Shown here: one piece after another, positions 18,235 to 23,497 of the stretch
How positions within the stretch are numbered: the stretch's first letter is position 1
Layout of the letters: the number at the start of each line of letters is the position of its first letter
From: Theodoxus fluviatilis
Taxonomy: Eukaryota > Mollusca > Gastropoda > Cycloneritida > Neritidae
Assembly: GCA_034096865.1 (NCBI GenBank)
Contig: JAWQFJ010028690.1
Span: forward strand, 2,501 to 25,997
Length of the DNA: 23,497 nt
Direction of reading: 5' to 3'
Program-made: the position numbers and the translations under genes
Notes under the pieces: model-generated
The model's input: the letters and a program-made list of their open reading frames with translations, nothing else
What the model was told of the DNA's origin: nothing
Databases searched by the model: none

Positions 18235-19150
18235 AATTAGATACCATGCCTTCCAGGAAGAACTGAACAAAGTTATCGACTGCCTCCAGACATTCAAAGC
18301 CCCAGGGAGTGACAACATCCCCCCCCAGATGCCATCAAACAGGGAACACACGCCTTGCTGCAGCCACTATACGACCTACTCTACCTCTGCTGGGAGGAAG
18401 AAGCAGTCCCTCAAGACATGCGCGACGCCACGATCGTGACCCTCTACAAGAATAAGGGCGACCGTTTTGACTGCAACAATTACAGAGGAATTTCCCTTCT
18501 CAGTATCGTAGGTAAGGTGTTTGCTCGCGTCCTACTCCAACGTCTCTAGAAACTCGCAGAGCGCGTGTACCCAGAGTCCCAGTGCGGCTTTGGGGCAGGC
18601 AGATTAACAACAGACATGATCTTCTCTCTCCGACAACTCCAAGAGAAATGCAGAGAGCAGAACCAGCCACTCTACATGCCGTTTATAGACCTCACTAAAG
18701 CCTTTGACCTTGTTAGTCGAAAAGGCTTGTTTGATCTCCTAAAGAAGATAGGCTGTCCACACAGACTCTGTTGTAGCATACTGATATCCTTCCATGCTGA
18801 TATGAAGGAAAAAGTCCGTTTTGATGGATCTTCCTCAGACTCCTTCCCAATCACCAGCGGCGTGAAGCAGGGCTGCGTGCTTGCATATTTTTCTCCATAC
18901 TTCTCTTGCATGCATTCGATTCCTCTACTGACGGCATCTACCAACATACCAGGTCCGACGGGAACCTGTTCAGCCTTGCGCGCCTGGGCTCCCGGACCAA
19001 GGTGAGGACAATGCTCATCAGGATGATGCTCTTTGCCGACGACGCGGCCCTAGTTGCCCACACAGAGGACGCCCTCCAAATAATGCCGACCAGTTTGCGG
19101 ATGCGGGCAAGCAATTCGGCCTCACCATCAGTATAAAAAAGACAAACGTC
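18235..19150 (+). pseudogene. LINE reverse transcriptase domain (broken)
   Basis: The region begins with ELNKVIDCLQTFKAPGSDNI, then a frameshift, then EEEAVPQDMRDATIVTLYKN and NNYRGISLLSIVGKVFARVL with a stop at 18547-18549. It continues with RVYPESQCGFGAGRLTTDMI, motif A FIDLTKAFD (Asp at 18688-18690) and SGVKQGCVLA (about 18857-18886). A frameshift leads to DGIYQHTRSDGNLF and the catalytic box LFADDAALVAHTEDALQ (FADD at 19032-19043). A further frameshift follows (ADAGKQFGLTISIKK in another frame). All three catalytic aspartates are still encoded, but the frame is broken at least four times. Confidence 0.9.
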
Positions 19151-19151
19151 T

Positions 19152-19999
19152 GTGTGCAAGATGTTGGGGTCCCTCCATCCATCAAAATCAACAACACCAC
19201 ACTTGAAGCAGTTGAAAACTTCACCTACTCATGATCGACTATTAACAACTCTCTCGCTTGATGTTGAGCTTGATCAGCGGCTAGGGAAGGTAAACACCAT
19301 TATGGCCAGACTCTCCAATAAAGTGTGGGCAAACAACTCCCTCACCAAACACACCAAGTTCCTCGTCTTCCGAGCCTGCGTCGTCACCACCTTGCTCTAC
19401 GGAAGCGAGACCTGGACCACTTACATGAGGCAAGAGCACAGGCTGAATGCCTTCCAAATGCACTGCCTAAGGCGCATCCTCGGAGTCAGCTGGTGGGACC
19501 ACATCACAAACAGCGACGTGCTACTACGCGCTGAGGTCCCCAGCACGTACTCCCTGCTGAGTCGGCGTCGTCTACAATGGCTAGGGCACCTAAAGCGCAT
19601 GAGGGACGGCAGGCTGCCAAAGGACATGTTATATGGCCAGTTGGCCGAGGGCAAAAGAAGAGCCGGTGGTCCCAGACTCGGCTTCAAGGACGCCTGCAGA
19701 AGAGACCTCAAGACCTGCAACATCCCCACAGCCGCCTGGGCAGCGCTGGCTGGAGACAGGAGTGCCTGGCGCAAACGTGTCCGCGAGTGCACGAGGATGG
19801 CGGATGAGGCGAGATGCAAGCTTGCGGCAGAAAGGAGAGCCCGGGGAAGACGCACCGCTCCGATTCTCACAGCCCAGACGACCCAACACGTCTGTGGCGC
19901 ATGCGGCAGAGACTCCCGCTCGAGGATTGGCCTCTACAGCCACAGCCGGCGCTGCAGAGGCTCCACCAACACTACGGATCTCCATGGGGCGCGCTGATG
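19152..19999 (+). pseudogene. LINE post-RT region and C2HC zinc finger
   Basis: A long open stretch encodes LDVELDQRLGKVNTIMARLS, LLYGSETWTTYMRQEHRLNA, LRRILGVSWWDHITNSDVLL, RRRLQWLGHLKRM, and a basic tail. Its end is CGACGRDSRSRIGLYSHSRRC-like: Cys-x2-Cys, then His-x3-Cys, near 19894-19955. This is the family's usual C-terminal finger, thought to help bind nucleic acid during target-primed reverse transcription. It is open for 281 codons from 19155; the preceding FTYLGST block has a TGA (FTYS-stop, about 19232). The open frame stops at 19995-19997. This is by far the best-preserved part of the element. Confidence 0.88.
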
Positions 20000-21480
20000 G
20001 TCTTCTGAGACTGCGATGCCAAAGAGTGTGTTTGAACATGAGAGTGACAAGGACGTTATGCAATTGTCTGACCTCCGTGCAATCATGCACTAACAGTAGC
20101 GGGGCTCAGTAGTCGTTCCTAAGGCGGATTCCCATTGAAATCCCTGTTTTGTGTGGCTGACGGATTTCATCTCTCACGGCAGCGCGTTTGCTCAACACAA
20201 ATAAATGCAATTCTATGCCGTCTAGCGCGAGCATTTAAAACACAGGTTGGCGAGTGCATGCATCTTTCTTAATCGAAGTTTTTTTTAATTCATGGAATTT
20301 CTGTAAGTTTGCATGTCCACAGCCTTCGCATATTTCCTAACAATACATTGCACATTTTGTAGCGAGTGCTTCAAACATGATGAAGGCTTTGTTGTTTCTC
20401 TATGCACACACTGCATGTTGGACAATATACATTAAAGAGACAGTGAATCGACTTTAAACATTACTGAGCACTTCTCGTCGTTGCGCTGGAGAAAACCTCA
20501 TGGGATTTTTACTTTTCTGTCACTTTTTTACCTCCCTTAGATTCTTCCTATCCCGTATAATCAATATTTGCAGCAGTTCCAAGGAGTGAGGAAATTTGTG
20601 AGGTGATCAACTCTACGACACTTCACCAATATTTACCTTTCACGGTGTTTCACAGAATAGTTCGAGGTGTTTAAGGAAAGGCTTCTCCAGATAATTACTG
20701 GCAAAATGCCGATGTTGGGAGCTTGTTTTTTTTTTAAAGGAAAGACTTATGATCCAAGGTCTAGTTGAAGAAAACGTTGTGTGAAATGAAACGCGGGAGG
20801 ACTTGGAAAATCCTTCTGTCAAACATATCCCAGTTAGATATGCGGACTCAACTCCACTTCTCTTTCTCTCCGCCAGATGATGGAACTTCCGCGAATCGAG
20901 CAGGTTTTGACATGTATCTTGATCATTTATATTTCTTAGAGTGCAGATTGATTCGCAAAGAAACGCTATTGTATTTACTTGATCAAGAAACAGCTTTGTT
21001 GACTATTTTAGGAAAGAAATAAAATACTCCTATGCACGATTTTATTCAGCAATGCAGCAGTTCAGCAAGAACGATGTCTATTCTAGCAGTGAAAGAAGAT
21101 ATGATTCCCTGGAATGAATGGGACGTAAGAGCGTAAACAGAAATGCATAGTGTACAACTGAAACGCTAATCATATCCGTACAATTTGCCTGCAGTACAGT
21201 AGCTGTACTTTGGAACAAAAGTGTGTAGCTTCGCCGTCTGAGACTTTGCCATGAGTTGTGGGAAATGTGGAAACGACATTGCTAAAGGAATCGTTCGTAT
21301 GACATTGTTCATTACATTCATAAACACATTATTTCTAACACTTTGGATGAAAACGTTCGTCTTCAGATCGATCTTATCTCACAATCAAGATGTATTAACT
21401 GTGAAACCGCCAAAAAGGGTATTCAGGTATGAAGCTAATGGTGGAAAGGACAGCAAGAAAAGGGTGCAAAGTTGAAGAGT
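20000..21480. other. Unannotated interval
   Basis: The interval is AT-richer than its neighbours. Short plus-strand frames at 20765-21022 (85 codons) and 21251-21475 (74 codons, starting MSCGKCGNDIAKGIVRM, with a hydrophobic stretch) have no family I know and lack splice support. No repeat ends are visible. Treat as non-coding unless transcript data say otherwise. Confidence 0.4.
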
Positions 21481-21860
21481 GGGAAAGGTGCTTGGAAAGG
21501 GTTGAGGTTTTGCTGGCACAATAAGGGTGAACAGGGCCCAGGGGGTCTGGACTGGGTGGATGGGACAGAGCAAAGCTGGCGGTTTGAGCGATGGAAGACA
21601 CACAAGTGATTGATTGGGATGAGACGGAGACAAGGGCTGCAATGGGGATAGGAATGAGTCGGGGGAATGGCAATAGAAGAAACGGTAGAAGACAAAGATA
21701 AGATGAAGGAACAGCGGAAGGATTGAGTTTTCCTTCCTGAAGGGTTGTGGTTCATACCCGTCGCACCGTTCGTTACTTTCGTTATTCACAATCCCGCGGG
21801 TCACGGGCAGGGAGACCGACTAGCTACGAGACGAAACCCATGACAAGTCATCCTCTTCTC
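21481..21860. other. Purine-rich plus strand with a possible tRNA-arm remnant
   Basis: From 21481 to about 21725 the plus strand is strongly purine-rich, which keeps three minus-strand frames open (Ser/Pro/Leu-rich, not gene-like). At about 21740-21770 the sequence gggttgtggttcatacccgt resembles a tRNA T-arm (B-box-like ggttcatacc) and echoes the T-arm pieces in R1, so a SINE remnant is possible. Confidence 0.35.
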
Positions 21861-21924
21861 TTAGAGTACAGATGGTGTCAATACAACGAACCGCGGAGGA
21901 CTTGCATGGACTAAGAGGATGTCA

Positions 21925-23030
21925 GGGTTTGTACAAAGCAAACCACGGAGAATAGACCCAGATGAAGACGTACAGAGTAAACACAGATCAAGATGTACAG
22001 AAAATACACATATAAGATGAACAGAGTAGACACGTATAAAGATAGACCGAATAAACACGGATCAAGATGTGCAGAACAGATCAAGATGTACAAAACAGAC
22101 ACAGAATAAACACTAATTAAGATGTACATGAAAGACACATATGAAGATGTACAGAACAGACACGAATCACGATTTACAGAACAAACTTAAATCAAAATGT
22201 ACAGAACAGACACATATCAAGATGTACAGAACATACACGGATCAAGATAAACGAACTATAAACGGATCAATATGTACAGAATAGACACGGATCAGGATGT
22301 ACGGAACAAATACAGATCAGGACAAGGAGTAGAGACAGAATGGACAAAGGTCAAATGTACAGAACATACATAAATTAGGTATTACAGAACAGACAGATCT
22401 ACATGCACAGACTGGACACTGACCACGATGTACACACAGACCCAGATCAAACCGTGCCGAAGAGACACTAATCATGACGTTCTGAACGGACACAGATTAA
22501 GTCTTGGACAGTTGACACAGATCAAGACATACAGAAGGACACAGAAAATCGAGACAGATCGAGACATACAGAATACACATAAATCAAGACATGCATAATG
22601 GACACAGATCTTGACATACAGAATATACATAGTTCAAAACATGCTGAAGACACATATCAAGACAAACAGAACACTGTTCGAGACATACAGAAAAATCAGG
22701 TTAAGACTTACGGAAAGACACGGATCAAGCCTTACAGAGTCTGTACAGACCTAGACGTAGAGAATAGGCATAGGGCAAGACATGCAGATTAGTCACAGAT
22801 CAAGATATGCAGATGTAACACAGATAAGACACAAATCAAGCTACACACCTAAGACATAGATCAAGACATACATATAGTTCTCAGGGAAACATGAACACAC
22901 TAAACACAGATTAAGTTATACAAAACAGCCATAGAGAGTCAACATCGATCAATATATACAATTAAAACATAGATGAAGACATTCATAATATGCTTATGTC
23001 AAAACATTCAGAATGGACATATGGCTTGTT
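21925..23030. repeat. Degenerate 25-bp minisatellite, about 1.1 kb
   Basis: The units approximate gatgtacagaacagacacgg followed by atcaa, for roughly 40 diverged copies; the best preserved lie at about 22070-22310. Units vary between about 20 and 28 bp and decay toward both ends. No conserved spacer or frame is seen. Confidence 0.88.
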
Positions 23031-23497
23031 GCATTTGATGGATGCAGGTCAAAACGTGCTGGCAATGCAACGTAGTTGAGGAAAAATTCCCTACGGGTAG
23101 AACCTGAGCACATATGGAAGAAAAGACAGGGTGGAATTGCAGGGGTACAGGGTTTGATTTGAGCCTCAAGGAAACGCCGTGCTCGGAGCCTCTGTCACGT
23201 GGTGACGTCTAGTCCCCAACAATCTTCTTTGACAGGCCAGGGCCTCGCCATCAGGGGACAGCATCCAGAGGGCATCGCCAGAGACAGCGGTCCAAGATTC
23301 GCTTCCATTGATTAATGTCCCCGCAAACGCAGGTGCCGAAGATGGGCGGCGTGTAAGCAAAGTTGGAGGGTGGAGATGGGGTGTGTGAAACAGGACTGTA
23401 CAGTTTGTAATAATTTCATGTGTGTTGTGCTGCGCTTTAGTCGTAGAAAATATTTTGCTAAGTTGATCGGACTTGATCTTGCAGCACGAGTGACCCA
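23031..23497. other. Unannotated end of window
   Basis: A 64-codon minus-strand frame (23166-23360) with AFAGTLINGSESWTAVSGDA and LWMLSPDGEALACQRR is not recognised; it could be a repeat-derived fragment. A cacgtg E-box lies at about 23196-23201 in a short hairpin (gtcac-gtg-gtgac). Nothing further is supported. Confidence 0.35.

Larger units (their letters stand above)
16868..20030 (+). mobile_element. Decayed endonuclease-RT non-LTR retrotransposon, near-complete ORF
   Basis: This plus-strand element spans the EEP endonuclease, linker, RT, post-RT region and a C-terminal zinc finger. It is the type often mis-annotated in animal genomes as craniofacial-development-protein-2-like or endonuclease-RT proteins. 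The 5' end is replaced by the inverted left arm. The 3' end after the stop has no clear tail. At least three frameshifts and six stops show it is long inactive. The family clade is not assigned. Confidence 0.88.

Noticed and set aside
21925..23030. CRISPR-like array of short repeats
   Set aside because: There are no unique spacers; units follow one another directly with continuous drift. The genome is eukaryotic, so this is a minisatellite.

Overview
This is a eukaryotic, repeat-dense window, almost certainly from an invertebrate animal. A lophotrochozoan, perhaps a marine gastropod or other mollusc, is my best guess. The evidence is one spliced exon with canonical AG/GT borders, several decayed non-LTR retrotransposons (LINEs), tRNA-derived SINEs, a short TIR element (MITE) and long micro- and minisatellites. 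There is no bacterial gene organisation. The clade assignment rests on general repeat character and is not firm.

The only convincing host coding sequence is a 141-bp phase-0 exon at 13938-14078 (+). It encodes 47 residues of the extracellular ligand-binding (Venus-flytrap) domain of a metabotropic GABA-B-type receptor, most like subunit 2. The flanking DNA is therefore probably intronic, although no neighbouring exon was found.

Layout. Positions 1-5000 are a mosaic: two copies of an unnamed ~600-bp segment (A 298-902, B 2728-3420), with a tRNA-type SINE (2941-3230) inside only copy B; a dispersed repeat family called R1 here (tail at 1-45, copies at 1154-1795, 4371-4990 and 6235-6572) that carries CRE-like TGACGTCA palindromes and antisense tRNA-arm remnants; and a 617-bp MITE (1807-2423). 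Positions 5018-5396 hold a LINE C-terminal fragment. Positions 6573-11104 hold three minus-strand LINE remnants, two of them bracketed by (GA)n arrays in a way that suggests targeting of a microsatellite. Positions 11105-11936 are a near-continuous purine-rich tract and minisatellite.

The GABA-B exon follows, then an intron-like stretch with G-runs, a 77-bp tandem repeat, a CCAAT/TATA arrangement and a SINE with an 11-bp target-site duplication (15212-15434). Positions 16216-20000 contain a decayed endonuclease-reverse transcriptase LINE. Its endonuclease/linker part is duplicated as a 652-bp inverted repeat at about 99.7% identity around a 454-bp spacer. The end of the window holds unannotatable sequence and a ~1.1-kb degenerate 25-bp minisatellite.

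There is no multi-gene pathway here. The shared theme is successive transposon insertion, rearrangement and microsatellite growth inside or near a receptor gene. The best candidates for something new are the very young inverted duplication in an old LINE, the LINE/(GA)n bracketing, and the CRE-bearing R1 family. I saw no coherent undescribed gene system.
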